DNA of 64,000 nt from SZUA-36 sp963749115. GTDB taxonomy: Bacteria; Pseudomonadota; Gammaproteobacteria; Xanthomonadales; SZUA-36. Shown in pieces: positions 22,656 through 32,607 of the stretch. The stretch spans positions 133,769-197,768 of the forward strand of contig CAVVLP010000001.1 of the NCBI GenBank assembly GCA_963749115.1. Reading direction: 5' to 3'. Position 1 is the stretch's first letter, and every line of letters begins with the position of its first letter. Both the position numbers and the translations under genes were made by a program. The notes under the pieces are model-generated. The model was not told where the DNA came from, ran no database searches, and saw nothing but the letters and a program-made list of their open reading frames with translations.

Positions 22656-23346
22656 TTAAACAGGGAACAAAGCATCCACACTGGCTAACCAGATCGTGTG
22701 TCTTGTACCCTTCTTACCATGCGCAAAAACGGTGACTTCATCGACCATGAATCCACATCGCCTGAGCCTGTCGTGAAAAGCCTGGTCCGGGTCCGCTGAC
22801 CAATACGCCAGGATACCTGCAGGACTCAGTGCATCCTGGGCGGCAGCAATACCGGACATCGAATAAAGCCAGTCATTTGCACTGTTTGTCAGGCCTGCAG
22901 GACCGTTATCAACATCCAGTGCAATGACGTCAAAGCAAGCACGGCTTTTACGTAACAGTTTCGCCACATCGCCGACATGAATCCGTGTACGTGGGTCATC
23001 CAGCGGCCTGCCACTGAAGTCACCCAAAGGACCACGGTTCCAGTCAACGACCTCGGGTATCAACTCCGCCACGGTCACCTCGGCTTCTGGCCCCAGCTTC
23101 AGCCAGCACCGCGGCCAGGGTGAAGCCCATGCCGAGACCACCAATCAATACCCGTGCTGATTCAGCCTGCTTGAGCCGCTTGCAAGGCAGGCTGCCCAAT
23201 GCATCCTCGGAACCGTGTTTACGGGTACTCATCAATTCGAACCCACCCGAGATCTTGATGGAGAAATCATCCTTACCCCGGTACAGAAGAAGGGTCTTGT
23301 CTGTGCCCGGGATAGGTGCTTCGCCGAGTTGAGTCCAGTGCCGCAT
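22656..23346 (-). CDS. Spermidine-synthase-like methyltransferase-fold protein, one frame break
   Basis: About 230 residues when joined. It begins MRHWTQLGEAPIPGT. The Rossmann motif is ARVLIGGLGMGFTLAAVLAE, followed after a one-base break at about 23090 by EVTVAELIPEVVDWNRGPLG and IHVGDVAKLL, then FDVIALDVDNGPAGL and ILAYWSAD. The family is COG0421-like (SpeE superfamily), but the N-terminal part is short and lacks a recognisable polyamine-binding domain. It probably transfers a group from SAM or decarboxylated SAM to an unknown acceptor. It is divergent from the CvfB gene; the 121-base gap holds both promoters. Confidence 0.8.
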
Positions 23347-23467
23347 AGTTTGTCCGTCTCGTCAGGGTGCCCTTTATAAGCCGTGCCGTGTTCGCTGTCC
23401 ATCGAATATGTGTGATCTTATGATGAGCTAACACGACTTCAAGCAGATTGTGCGTTAACCTATACAG

Positions 23468-24157
23468 ATGCGACCCAGAAAACCCAAAAGACGAAACCCC
23501 GACCCCGGCAGAGCCAAACCAAAGGCTCAAATCGGAGAGTGCGCCTTATTGAAAGCGGTGACCGTGACCAAAACCGGGGCATTCATGGACTGCGGTCTCG
23601 AAAGAGACCTGCTGGTACCCATCAGCCAGCAACTCACACCGATGGTTGAAGGGCAATCCTACGTGGTTTACCTGTTTCTGGACCCGCAGAAAAACGTCAT
23701 CGGCAGCACCAAGCTACATAATTTTCTCGATGAGCGTGCCAAGAACATGGCGCCGGGGGAGCAAGTGGACCTGTTGATCGTCAATGAAAGCGAACTGGGT
23801 TTCAAGGCCGTGGTCAACGGTACCCACCTTGGCTTGTTGTACAAGGGCGAGGTGTTCAGATCATTGCGGCCCGGTGTCAAAACCAAGGGCTATATCAAGG
23901 CGATTCGTGACGACAGGAAAATCGACCTGACCCTGCAAAAACAAAACCAGCAGACACGGGACGAATTAACCGACCGTATCCTGGCCTTTCTTGAAGCCAA
24001 CGGGGGCTCTTCGACGCTGACCGACTACAGTCCGCCCGATGCGATTTACAAACAGTATGGTGTCAGCAAAGGTAATTATAAAAATGCGCTGGGTAAACTT
24101 TACAAACAACGTCGTATCAGCCTGGCAAAAGACCGGATTACCCTGTTGAAAGCCTGA
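23468..24157 (+). CDS. cvfB: CvfB-family S1 RNA-binding protein
   Basis: 229 residues. The layout is S1-type beta-barrels followed by a winged helix: ALLKAVTVTKTGAFMDCG (first S1), VDLLIVNESELGFKAVVNGTHLGLLYKGEVF (about 23770-23860, second), GVKTKGYIKAIRDDRKIDLTLQ (third), then DRILAFLEANGGSSTL and YGVSKGNYKNALGKLYKQRRI (winged helix). This matches CvfB/YitL, an RNA-binding regulator of virulence and hydrolase genes in Gram-positives with unclear function in proteobacteria. It starts with a basic stretch and is about 50 residues shorter than usual, so part of the first barrel may be missing or the start may lie upstream. Confidence 0.85.
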   Translation: MRPRKPKRRNPDPGRAKPKAQIGECALLKAVTVTKTGAFMDCGLERDLLVPISQQLTPMVEGQSYVVYLFLDPQKNVIGSTKLHNFLDERAKNMAPGEQVDLLIVNESELGFKAVVNGTHLGLLYKGEVFRSLRPGVKTKGYIKAIRDDRKIDLTLQKQNQQTRDELTDRILAFLEANGGSSTLTDYSPPDAIYKQYGVSKGNYKNALGKLYKQRRISLAKDRITLLKA

Positions 24158-24257
24158 ACCTATCCTAAGTAGAAAAATACATTGGATACGAACCCGGCAG
24201 CCAGGAGTGCTGACCGGACACCTGTTACCACACGATATACCGGCCACGAACAAGGTC

Positions 24258-24440
24258 TTATGGTTGTTCGTCGGTGGCGGTATCGCAATTGTTATCGGGT
24301 GAAGGGCTCGTCACATTAAGGGAGTGGTTGATCAACACCTTCTTTCTGACTTTGCTCAGCCCAATAAATGCATCGCTCGCCTATACCTTTGACTGGTCTC
24401 CCAATCAAATGGTCCATCGCCTGCGGATGAGACCATCAGA
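24258..24440 (-). other. Possible broken small ORF remnant
   Basis: The minus strand has an open stretch ending in stop TAA at 24258-24260. It encodes KVRKKVLINHSLNVTSPSPD and a polar acidic end (DTATDEQP). Upstream, another frame reads MVSSAGDGPFDWETSQRY from about 24438. The two could be one ~60-residue gene with an indel near 24375, as elsewhere in the window. There is no family match and the ribosome site is unclear. It lies in the 646-base gap 24158-24803, which otherwise holds the small ORF 24462-24551. Confidence 0.25.
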
Positions 24441-24461
24441 AATGAAGCCGGTCAGAATTAA

Positions 24462-24551
24462 TTAATCCCTATCCTCATCGGGTGGACCATCGGGAGAACT
24501 CGGATCATTCCCGCCGATATAAATCGTATTTCGTTGACTTTGATCAATCAT
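24462..24551 (-). CDS. Small acidic protein, 29 residues
   Basis: ATG 24549-24551 lies 5 bases behind a strong GGAGAAG site (24557-24563). The 29-codon product starts MIDQSQRNTIYIGGND and ends in a Pro/Asp-rich tail (PSSPDGPPDEDRD). It is divergent from the TolB/TPR gene at 24804, sharing the intervening ~250 bases. No homologue is recognised. The ribosome site is much better than chance would usually give, so translation is plausible; function unknown. Confidence 0.45.
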   Translation of the reverse strand: MIDQSQRNTIYIGGNDPSSPDGPPDEDRD

Positions 24552-24803
24552 CGTGTCTTCTCCATAATTATGGTGGTGTGAATATTGAGCATAGTTCGTC
24601 CGGTCACAAAATGCTATGCACGATTTGCCCATCAATGTGAAATCAACCGCAACAGGATTGCAGTCAAGTTAATCAAACGTCATTCAGCTATACTGCGTAC
24701 GTAAATGTTCCTTACAATAACAAAATACACGGAACCAAAACCTTCTGAAATCAGTGAAAACACATAACGATAACAGTTACTTGGCAGCTGGCAGGCGACA
24801 CCT

Positions 24804-26798
24804 ATGTCATTTATTTCAGAACTAAAACGCCGCAATGTTTTCCGTGCCGGTTTTGCCTATGCCGTGGTGTGGTGGTTGCTGGTACAAATTGCCGGATTGC
24901 TACTGGATGCATTCAGTGCACCTGAATGGATTTTCAGATTCATTATTGTCCTGCTGGCCGTTGGTTTCCCAATCGCGCTGATCGTTTCCTGGTTTTTTGA
25001 GTTGACAACGGAAGGGCTGATCAAAAGTGCTGACCTGGCACAGCACGAGGAGGAGTTACTTAGGTTCAGGCGCTACTTGAACCCCATTATCATCAGCATG
25101 TTAAGTGCCGCCGTCATTCTGTTCAGCCTGGATAAAATGGGGTGGATCGGCACCCCACTCCAAATTGAAACCGTCGCGGAAAACAATTCGGTTTCCGGCC
25201 AATACTCGTTGGCAGTTTTGCCTTTTACGAATCGTAGCAACCAGGCAGAAAACGCCTATTTTGTGGATGGCATTCATGATGATCTACTCACCATGCTGGC
25301 CAGGTTCAATTCGTTCAGCGTGACATCCCGCACCTCGGTTTTGCGCTACCAGGACAGCAAAAAGAGTATTCCCGAAATCAGCGCTGAACTCGGCGTGAGT
25401 CATATTCTGGAGGGTGCAGTACAACGTGACGGAGACCATATCCGGGTCAATGCACAGTTGATCAATGCCGGACGCGACGATCACCTGTGGGCCGAAACCT
25501 TTGATCGCGAACTCTCAACTGCCAACCTCTTTGAGATCCAAAGTAGCATCGCACGTGCGATTGCCGCCGCACTCAATACCAAGCTTTCCAACGCAGATGA
25601 GCACCGTCTGGATAGTATCCCGACCGATAGCCTGGAGGCTTACGATGCCTATCTGCTGGGTAAACAAAGTTTGTTGGGTAATAGTGTGAATGCCTACGAG
25701 GCTGCTTTGGTCCATTTCGGGAATGCACTTGCTCTGGACGATTCTTTCGCAGGTGCTTATGCGGGTGTGTGCGAGGCACAACTGGGTATGTACGGAAAGA
25801 GCGGTGATTCAACCCATTTCAAGGCTGCGGAATCAGCATGCGAACAGGCACTCGCCATTGATTCCGATCGTACAGAAGTCCATATCGCGCTGGGGACACT
25901 TTTCCTCCGCCACGGAGACTTTCAACGTGCTGAGGATGAACAGAGAAAGGCCCTGGCTTCAGAGCCCAAAAATATTGAAGCGATGGTCGAGTTGGGTTTG
26001 ACGTTGGCAGAGCAGGGGAAAATTCGCGAAGCCGAAACCGTTTTATTGGAGGCTGAATCCCTGCAACCCGATCACTGGCCTGTACAGGATGCCCTATTCT
26101 CTTTTTATCGAAGGAACGATGATCAACCGGATCGTTATGAACGCGCAGTCAAACATGCGATGCGGGTTGTTGAGTTGAGCCCAAAAAGCTCTGCAGCGTG
26201 GAACAACCTCGGCACGGCCTATCACAGCCTGCAGCAATTTGATGCTGCCAAAAGCGCCTGGGATAGTGCTCTAAAGTTACAACCCACACGCACAGCGTAT
26301 ACCAACCGTGGGTTGGGATATTACTCAGAAGGCCGTTATGCCGAATCCGCAGAAATGCAGCTAAAGGCGATCGAACTGGCACCCACCGATCATCGTGCCT
26401 GGGGTCGCCTGGCTGAATCCTATCGTGCCATGGGCGAAAATGAAGACGCCGAGAGAGATGCCTATGCCGCCGCCATACCGCTGGCTGAGTCAAGATTGGA
26501 AATCAACGATCAGGATTGGCGAACAATAGCAATGCTGGGTACTTATTATGCGCACAGCGACCGGCAGGACGACGCCCGTAGCCAAATTGAATCTGCCCTG
26601 ACCATTTCAAAACGCAACCCGGAGGCTTTGCTCTATGCTGCCTTGGCATTCAATGCTTTGGGTGAAGAGGAGACTACCTTAACCTACCTCGAAGAAATGG
26701 TCGAACGTGATGATTCATACCGCAATTTTGTAATCGAGGAACCGGACTTACAGGTATTACGTGGAAACGAACGTTTTGAACGATTGATCTATCCCTGA
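24804..26798 (+). CDS. Membrane TolB-like/TPR protein
   Basis: 664 residues, intact. It opens with FISELKRRNVFRAGFAYAVVWW and two membrane helices (about residues 13-35 and 43-66), a cytoplasmic helix pair, and a third membrane helix (IIISMLSAAVILFSL). Next comes a TolB-N/CadC-type domain (SLAVLPFTNRSNQAENAYFVDGI, split at about 25207-25272; ELGVSHILEGAVQRDGDHIRV). Then seven or more tetratricopeptide repeats follow, for example SSAAWNNLGTAYHSLQQFDAA and TAYTNRGLGYYSEGRYAESAE. Related proteins often carry an N-terminal cyclase or HTH output domain. Here there is none, so a scaffold or sensor role is more likely. Long upstream gap; monocistronic. Confidence 0.85.
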   Translation: MSFISELKRRNVFRAGFAYAVVWWLLVQIAGLLLDAFSAPEWIFRFIIVLLAVGFPIALIVSWFFELTTEGLIKSADLAQHEEELLRFRRYLNPIIISMLSAAVILFSLDKMGWIGTPLQIETVAENNSVSGQYSLAVLPFTNRSNQAENAYFVDGIHDDLLTMLARFNSFSVTSRTSVLRYQDSKKSIPEISAELGVSHILEGAVQRDGDHIRVNAQLINAGRDDHLWAETFDRELSTANLFEIQSSIARAIAAALNTKLSNADEHRLDSIPTDSLEAYDAYLLGKQSLLGNSVNAYEAALVHFGNALALDDSFAGAYAGVCEAQLGMYGKSGDSTHFKAAESACEQALAIDSDRTEVHIALGTLFLRHGDFQRAEDEQRKALASEPKNIEAMVELGLTLAEQGKIREAETVLLEAESLQPDHWPVQDALFSFYRRNDDQPDRYERAVKHAMRVVELSPKSSAAWNNLGTAYHSLQQFDAAKSAWDSALKLQPTRTAYTNRGLGYYSEGRYAESAEMQLKAIELAPTDHRAWGRLAESYRAMGENEDAERDAYAAAIPLAESRLEINDQDWRTIAMLGTYYAHSDRQDDARSQIESALTISKRNPEALLYAALAFNALGEEETTLTYLEEMVERDDSYRNFVIEEPDLQVLRGNERFERLIYP

Positions 26799-26997
26799 AT
26801 ACTTCAACGAACTTTGCATGACATCCTTATCATGTATACGGTTTTTCAAAAGCAGGTATGGGCGTTCGTGATCCGCTCTGATGAGATTATCTTGCAATGG
26901 GCCTGTGTCCGTCACTGGTGAAATGCCCCGAACTGAGGCAAACTATCCGCCAATCATGACCGGATAACCGGCATAGTAGTCAGCCAGGAGAGGAAGC

Positions 26998-27837
26998 TTG
27001 CGTATTGATAAAACAATGACGTTGATTTTTGCGATTCTGCTTGGATCAACGCTTTCCATGTTGATTCATGCTGCTGATTTCGCCGGTCTCAAGGGCAGCC
27101 CGAATTTACGCTCGGCATCAGCGCTGATCATCAACTCTGAAGGCGAGGTGATCTATGGCAAGGACATCGACACGGTCCGCCCGATCGCTTCCATTTCCAA
27201 GCTGATGACCGCCATGGTGATTCTTGATTCCGGTCTCGATCTGAACGAAAAAATCACCGTTACCAGGGAAGACCGTGACCTGGTTCAATTGACCGGCTCC
27301 CGTCTTGAGTATGGTGCCACCCTGTCCCGTCGCGAAATGATCCTGTTGGCGATTATGTCATCCGAAAACCGGGCCGCTACCGCACTGGGCAGAAGCTTCC
27401 CGGGTGGTAAAACGGCATTTGTTGCAGCGATGAATAAAAAGGCGGTGAAAATCGGTATGACCCATAGTCACTTTGCCGACCCTGCCGGTCTGAGCGCTGA
27501 AAACCAATCCACTGCCCGGGACCTCATAAAAATGGTCACAGCCGCCCAGGCTTACCCATTGATCAAAAAGGCCAGTACAACGACACGTATCGAAGTACGC
27601 CCCTACAAGAAACGTGGGCCGCTGGTATACGGCAATACCAATCGTTTATTGAAAAACAAATCCTGGGATATCGCCCTGAGTAAAACCGGTTACATCAACG
27701 AATCGGGTCGTTGCCTGGTAATGCAGGCCACCATAGAGGGTGAACGGGTCTCCATCGTTTTATTGAACTCATTTGGCAAGCTCACGCCATTTGGTGATTC
27801 CAACCGGCTGCGCAAATGGATGCTGGCCAGTAGCTAA
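26998..27837 (+). CDS. pbpG: D-alanyl-D-alanine endopeptidase (PBP7/8-type)
   Basis: 279 residues from a TTG start at 26998, supported by AGGAGAGGAAG just upstream; ATG 27016 is the alternative. A signal peptide ends near LIHAA. The active-site motifs of S11 peptidases are complete: Ser65-Ile-Ser-Lys68, Ser122-Glu-Asn124 and Lys229-Thr-Gly231. The 280-residue size without a C-terminal beta domain points to PbpG, which cleaves D-Ala-mDAP cross-links in periplasmic peptidoglycan. The next gene starts 18 bases behind its stop, so the two are probably co-transcribed. Confidence 0.9.
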   Translation: MRIDKTMTLIFAILLGSTLSMLIHAADFAGLKGSPNLRSASALIINSEGEVIYGKDIDTVRPIASISKLMTAMVILDSGLDLNEKITVTREDRDLVQLTGSRLEYGATLSRREMILLAIMSSENRAATALGRSFPGGKTAFVAAMNKKAVKIGMTHSHFADPAGLSAENQSTARDLIKMVTAAQAYPLIKKASTTTRIEVRPYKKRGPLVYGNTNRLLKNKSWDIALSKTGYINESGRCLVMQATIEGERVSIVLLNSFGKLTPFGDSNRLRKWMLASS

Positions 27838-27855
27838 GCACAAGAGACCAAAAAA

Positions 27856-28984
27856 ATGAACCTGCAAAATTTGCAACTACGCTCCCTGGTTAAGGAAAAC
27901 AATACACTCGAACTGTCGCTTCTCGAAACCGGTGTGCCGGAACCCGGCCCCGATGATGTAATCGTCAGGGTTGAAGCGACACCGCTTAACCCATCCGACC
28001 TGGCACTCCTTCTTGGTCCTGCGGTTGTCAGTAGCGCACGGGTCAGTGGCAGCCCGGCGCGGCCGGTGGTGACCGCTGACATCCCTGCCGGGTTCATGAA
28101 GATGGTCAGCGCACGCGCTGGGGCAGTCCCTGGCCGTGGGTAACGAGGGTGCGGGTACCGTGATTGCGGCCGGCTCTTCAGAGACCGCACAGGCATTGCT
28201 GGGCAAAACCGTTGGCATCGCCGGCGGGGAAATGTACGCCCGCTACCGTTGCATGAATGCCATGATGTGTATGGAAGTGCCCGAAGACACCAGCGCCGCC
28301 GAGGCTGCGTCTTGTTATGTGAACCCGATGACAGCCCTGGGGATGGTTGAAACCATGCGTGCTGAAGGCCACACCGCCCTGGTACACACTGCGGCAGCTT
28401 CAAACCTCGGCCAGATGCTCAACCGCCTTTGTATCGAGGAAAATATAGACCTTGTCAATATCGTCCGTAAGCCGGAGCAGGAAAAAACCCTGAGGGACCT
28501 GGGTGCCAGGTATGTATGCGATTCCAGTTCGGATTCGTTCTTAAAGGATCTGACTGCCGCGTTAGTAACAACCGGCGCCACGCTGGCATTCGATGCCACC
28601 GGCGGTGGCACACTCGCCACCACCATTCTCAGCTGCATGGAAACTGCCGCGGCGCGGACCATGACCGAGTACAACCGCTACGGCTCCGATGTGTACAAAC
28701 AGGTATACGTTTATGGTTTTCTCGACAGAAACCCCACGAACTTGCGCATCAACTACGGGTTTTCATGGGGGCTTGGCGGTTGGTTGTTAACCCACTTTCT
28801 GCAAAAAGCCGGCACGTCAAAAATGCTGGAAATGCGTGCCAGGGTTGCCGCCGGACTGAAGACGACCTTTGCCAGTCACTATAGCCGGGAAATTTCCCTG
28901 ACGGAGGCATTGGATTTGCAGACCATGGCCGAATACAGCCAACAGGCAACGGGTAAAAAGTTTCTGATTAATCCGCAGCGGTGA
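27856..28984 (+). CDS. MDR-family zinc-binding dehydrogenase / quinone-oxidoreductase-like, one frame break
   Basis: About 376 residues joined. The N-terminal GroES-like domain has DDVIVRVEATPLNPSDLALL. After a one-base break at about 28118 (a GGGG run) come VGNEGAGTVIAAGS, the NAD(P)-binding region ALVHTAAASNLGQMLNRLC, and FDATGGGTLATTILSCME. The cysteines of the structural zinc site are not in the usual pattern, so it may be a zinc-free quinone-reductase-type member. It should reduce an enone, quinone or carbonyl with NADPH in the cytosol. It lies 18 bases behind pbpG, with no obvious metabolic link. Confidence 0.85.
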
Positions 28985-29052
28985 TCATCTACTCATGAAT
29001 TTGAATTAAGCACAACTGATGCAGACATGCAAACCTGTTTCAATGCAGTTTT

Positions 29053-30361
29053 TCACATCGTCATTCGCTGCTGTCGTAGTGATACCAGTCCACGTTCCGG
29101 GTCAGGAACATCAGAGCGGAAATTGCCATCAGCAAGGCACAGTGAGCCCAGTAACAGTGCAAGGTGCTGCGCACTTACCAGTACATAAAGTAAAGCATAG
29201 GTTAATCCCATCATTGTGCCGACAAGATAACCCCGACTGCGCCCACCCAGAACAGCACCGGTGTAGGGCGTGATGATCAGCACCAGTAAACCGGCTGCAA
29301 TCACGAATGAGTCGGAAAAAGAAAGGTATTCAGAAAGCGCCAGCAGAACCAGGTAGAACACGGCCAACGCCGCACCGGTCAAAATGTATGGGACGGGATG
29401 GAGTGGCCGGCCGGTCAGAACCTCAATAAGAAACAGGGTGAAGAATGTCAATGTGATAAATAGAAAACCGTATTTAACAGAACGCTCGCTACGCTGGTAT
29501 CCATCCACGGGGGTCTCCAGGCGCAAACCAAAACCAGCAGCATTCAACTGCTGGTCAGACATCTCGGACATCAGCCAATGATCCCCATAAGACCGGTTCA
29601 GACTGGTGAGTTGCCAGACTGGCCTGGAATCCATCGTCATCGATGTTCCGCTCAGCAGGTAGAAACTGTCCAATGAATTCCGGATCCGGCCAGTCGGCCT
29701 CGAGACTCACCCGGGTGCTGTCAGCCAGTGGCAGGAACTGCAATGAATGACTCCCGGCCAGGCTGATTTCCAGGCTATAGGTTTCCTCAAGCCGGTCTCG
29801 CTCCGCGGCAGGCAGCGTGAACTGCAGCCCGCTGTATTTGTCTGCCATCACGGTCATCGGCCTGGCCGGAATCTCAAGGGTTCCAAGCTTAAGCGGGGAT
29901 ACCTCCCTTACGCCCCGCACGTCTCCAACAGGCAGCCATAACAACAGGTCGCCTTCAGGTTGCAGACTGTCGAGCTTTGCGCGGTCGATGCGACCATCGA
30001 TCCGCAGCCGTGTTGTGTAAACCGGCACCTGGTAAATACCCAGGTAACGCCATTCGGTGCTTAGATCCGCTGAAATTGATAAATCGGAAAGCACATTTGC
30101 GCGCCATAACCAGCGTGTCTCGATCGACCGCGTATCCGTGTGCACCGCCGGTGAATTCACAATGGCAACAAGCCCGCTGATGGTCTGAGAACCACCCCAG
30201 CGTTCGGTAATGGTCTGTTCTGCCGAAAGCTGCAGGTCTTGCCGTTCTGAAATGATGGAGCGTACAAACAACAAAGGGATCGACATCGCAAGGCTCAGCA
30301 TGCCTACAAACAGGAGTTTCAGTGTTGCGCGGTTATGCTTGAATATGTTGGGAACGTTCAT
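29053..30361 (-). CDS. creD: CreD-family inner-membrane protein, one frame break
   Basis: About 435 residues joined, the usual CreD length. ATG 30361 starts just ahead of the first membrane helix (LKLLFVGMLSLAMSIPLLFV). A long periplasmic beta-rich part follows with the family stretch YLGIYQVPVYTTRLRIDG, then, after a break at about 29655, LNAAGFGLRLETPVDGYQRSERSVKYG. Four to five C-terminal helices include FLFITLTFFTLFLIEVLTG. CreD belongs to the envelope-stress/CreBC regulon in enterics. No creBC genes are adjacent here. Divergent from the TorF porin. Confidence 0.88.
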
Positions 30362-30658
30362 TGATCCATCCATTGGTTTGATGAACCCATTGAACCCTTG
30401 TTTTCTGGTGATGGCAGGTAGCTGATAGGGCAAAATTCTGACAGCGCCAGGTCAATGAGTTTGACGCACGGGTATGCAGCATTACAGTGCATGACCGCAT
30501 CCGAATGATGCACCCACCGATTCATTTACATCGAGGATAGTTCTATCTGACTGTAATATATGAATATTTCAACGTGGCTTTATTCTTGCATTAAACAACA
30601 CCATGGCAGGCATCTCAAACCTGAGTTCCGCCTTTTTTCAATACAATGGAGAGGAAAA

Positions 30659-31294
30659 ATGTTAAGAAAAACGATGGGAGCCGTGGTGGTTTTATTGGGT
30701 GCATTGCATATTCAAAACGCAGTGGCACAGGATTGGTCGGCCAACCTTGGCTTCAACAGCGAGTACATTTACCGGGGTATCCCGCAAAAATCCTCATCCG
30801 CCTTCGGTGGTGTGGATTTCGCTGCTGGCGGTTTTTCCGCCGGTGCCTGGACTGCTGATGTTGGCGATGGCCTCGAAGTTGATCTCTACGGCGCGTATGG
30901 GATTGAAGCGGGCGACTGGGGTTTCTCCCTGGGTGGCACCTGGTACACCTACACCGGTGATTTTGATGATGACTATCTCGAAGCCAATGTCGGCGTCTCG
31001 TGGAAATTTCTTTCCTTTGATGCAGCCTTTGGCAGGTATGACAGCGACCCGAGCCAGGACTATCAGTTTTATTCGGTTACTGCCAGCCACAATGGGTTTT
31101 ACGGCAAGGTCGGAACATTTGCAGGTGACTTTGATGGCACTTACTACGAGGCGGGTTACGGTAACGATCTGACCGTCAAGGAAACCTATTTGTTCGACTA
31201 TGGGATCGCCATTGTCTACAGCAATGCAACACTGCTTGGAGGCGATTCCGATACCAACCTGAACTTTTCAATACAAAGAAACTTCTCTTTCTAA
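30659..31294 (+). CDS. TorF-family putative outer-membrane porin
   Basis: 211 residues. ATG 30659 is preceded by GGAGAGG, and a signal peptide follows (MLRKTMGAVVVLLGALHIQNAVA); the frame is open further upstream without a signal. Mature sequence begins QDWSANLGFNSEYIYRGIPQ, the hallmark of the TIGR02001/TorF group. It alternates amphipathic beta strands rich in Tyr, Gly and Asp, ending in a terminal Phe (NFSIQRNFSF), as outer-membrane barrels do. The transported compound is unknown. It is followed by a very strong terminator. Confidence 0.9.
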   Translation: MLRKTMGAVVVLLGALHIQNAVAQDWSANLGFNSEYIYRGIPQKSSSAFGGVDFAAGGFSAGAWTADVGDGLEVDLYGAYGIEAGDWGFSLGGTWYTYTGDFDDDYLEANVGVSWKFLSFDAAFGRYDSDPSQDYQFYSVTASHNGFYGKVGTFAGDFDGTYYEAGYGNDLTVKETYLFDYGIAIVYSNATLLGGDSDTNLNFSIQRNFSF

Positions 31295-31313
31295 GTCGAA
31301 ATCCGACAAAGTG

Positions 31314-31366
31314 AAAGGGGTGGGGTGGAATTAAATCTCCCGATTTAGTTCCACCCCACCCCTTTT
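31314..31366 (+). terminator. Long hairpin terminator, about 25-bp stem
   Basis: AAAGGGGTGGGGTGGAA (31314-31330) pairs with TTCCACCCCACCCCTTT. The inner part TAAATC/GATTTA extends the stem to a TCCC loop, with one T-G wobble. It ends in TTTT. It follows the TorF stop by 20 bases. The symmetrical form could also serve the minus strand. Confidence 0.85.
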
Positions 31367-31431
31367 ATTGGCCCTTTAATTCGTTGACCCGGGTCAATTT
31401 GGCGACACGACAGGCATGCTAGAGTCGCGTC

Positions 31432-31809
31432 ATGGAAAAATTGACCGGCAGGCTGAAGGCTGAACACGAGACACTGGTGAGCATGACCGCCATCTATTGT
31501 GAAGACCACCATGGTCAACAGGCGGATGGCTTATGCGAAAGCTGTGCTGAGCTGATGAGCTATTCAGAACAGCGCCTGGCCAAATGCCCCTACGGCCAGG
31601 CCAAGCCAACCTGCAATAACTGCCCCATTCATTGCTATAAAAAAGAGCAGCGCGAACATGTTCGCGAGGTGATGCGCTATGCCGGTCCGCGAATGCCCTT
31701 GCGCCACCCGTGGCGGGCTCTGACACATGTATTCGACAAGTTACGGCGCGTTGTTCACCCGAGGGAACTACGCCGCGCGCGTAACCGAAATAAAGGGCCC
31801 GGAGAATAG
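31432..31809 (+). CDS. ygbA: YgbA-type 'nitrous oxide-stimulated promoter' family protein
   Basis: 125 residues, ATG 31432. The cysteine pattern is typical of PF11756: MTAIYCEDHHG, LCESCAELMSYSEQRLAKCPYG, CNNCPIHCYKKEQRE, and RYAGPRMPLRHPWRAL. The six to seven conserved Cys suggest a metal or FeS site. In E. coli ygbA belongs to the NsrR nitric-oxide regulon and supports growth recovery after NO exposure. No NsrR site was identified here. It stands alone and converges on the Hcp gene. Confidence 0.88.
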   Translation: MEKLTGRLKAEHETLVSMTAIYCEDHHGQQADGLCESCAELMSYSEQRLAKCPYGQAKPTCNNCPIHCYKKEQREHVREVMRYAGPRMPLRHPWRALTHVFDKLRRVVHPRELRRARNRNKGPGE

Positions 31810-31907
31810 TTTCAACCAGCGTTTTGCTACCCCCCTGTTGCTCCATTGGTTTGCCTGCTCAGCTCAGTGGCCGGTGTCCGGGAACGCTGGCAGTCAGCGG
31901 TAGTCGG

Positions 31908-32387
31908 CTACCTATTGCGTTTTGTGACCTTCCAGGTGGTTTCGGTGTTACCCTTCTTATTGCCTTGGCTGTCGTACTCGGTGTACGTCACCTTGTACTC
32001 CTCGAAGTTATTGGCAATCGTGACCGTTGGAGGCGATTCGTCGTTGCCCGAAGCGTTGACATCAAATGCGGTGACCTGCACGTTCTTCAACTCGTACTTC
32101 AAATAGGTCGCGCGTGAACCGCCAAAATTGGCAGTCTGCTCGATTTCGACCTTCGGAATCACCTCGCCCTTATTCAACTTTTCCAACAACTTTGGAGTGG
32201 ACTTTTCATATTCCATCGTCAGCCGCATGTCCTCGACGATTACGCTACCGCGCCGCCGCGACTGTCCAGTCGCCCCGCCACCGGGCTTTGCCGATCCCCA
32301 ATCGATCGACAATACATCAATCCACTTGTCGTGGTTGGCATCGGTAGATTCGCCATCGACACCGTCATACTTTGCAAATATAGCCAT
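31908..32387 (-). CDS. hcp: Hcp-family type VI secretion tube protein (orphan)
   Basis: 159 residues. The Hcp1 fold is recognisable from MAIFAKYDGVDGESTD, WIDVLSIDWGS, RRRGSVIVEDMRLTMEYEKS, LKYELKNVQVTAFDVNASG and the final VTYTEYDSQGNKKG. Hcp hexamers stack into the T6SS inner tube and carry or act as effectors. No other tss gene is in the window, so this is an orphan copy, likely used by a T6SS elsewhere. No C-terminal effector extension is present. It marks the start of the accessory region. Confidence 0.9.
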   Translation of the reverse strand: MAIFAKYDGVDGESTDANHDKWIDVLSIDWGSAKPGGGATGQSRRRGSVIVEDMRLTMEYEKSTPKLLEKLNKGEVIPKVEIEQTANFGGSRATYLKYELKNVQVTAFDVNASGNDESPPTVTIANNFEEYKVTYTEYDSQGNKKGNTETTWKVTKRNR

Positions 32388-32516
32388 GATTACCGCTCCT
32401 TAAAAATGTGGTACATAAGAAGGATAGACGACCTTTTCCTAAAATCCAATAATACTGCACAGCCGTTTACGCGGGTATTGAGCTCACTGTCGCCACTGCA
32501 TGTTGCTGTGAAAAGG

Positions 32517-32600
32517 TGGCAGAGCCCTTTTTCTGATAACGAACTGACGTTGTCTGATACGGGTGAAAATCGTTAAAGGGCTCTGACCCCTTTACGCACC
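32517..32600. repeat. REP-like inverted repeat
   Basis: AGAGCCCTTT (32521-32530) and AAAGGGCTCT (32575-32584) form a perfect inverted pair. The second arm continues CTGACCCCTTT, so AAAGGG and CCCTTT can also pair locally. Similar CTGACCCC/GGGGTCAG boxes occur singly at 18709, 41081 and in altered form at 38271 and 42071. It lies downstream of the antitoxin gene, about 0.7 kb from a REP-associated transposase remnant, which is the expected partner family. Confidence 0.6.
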
Positions 32601-32607
32601 CATAACT

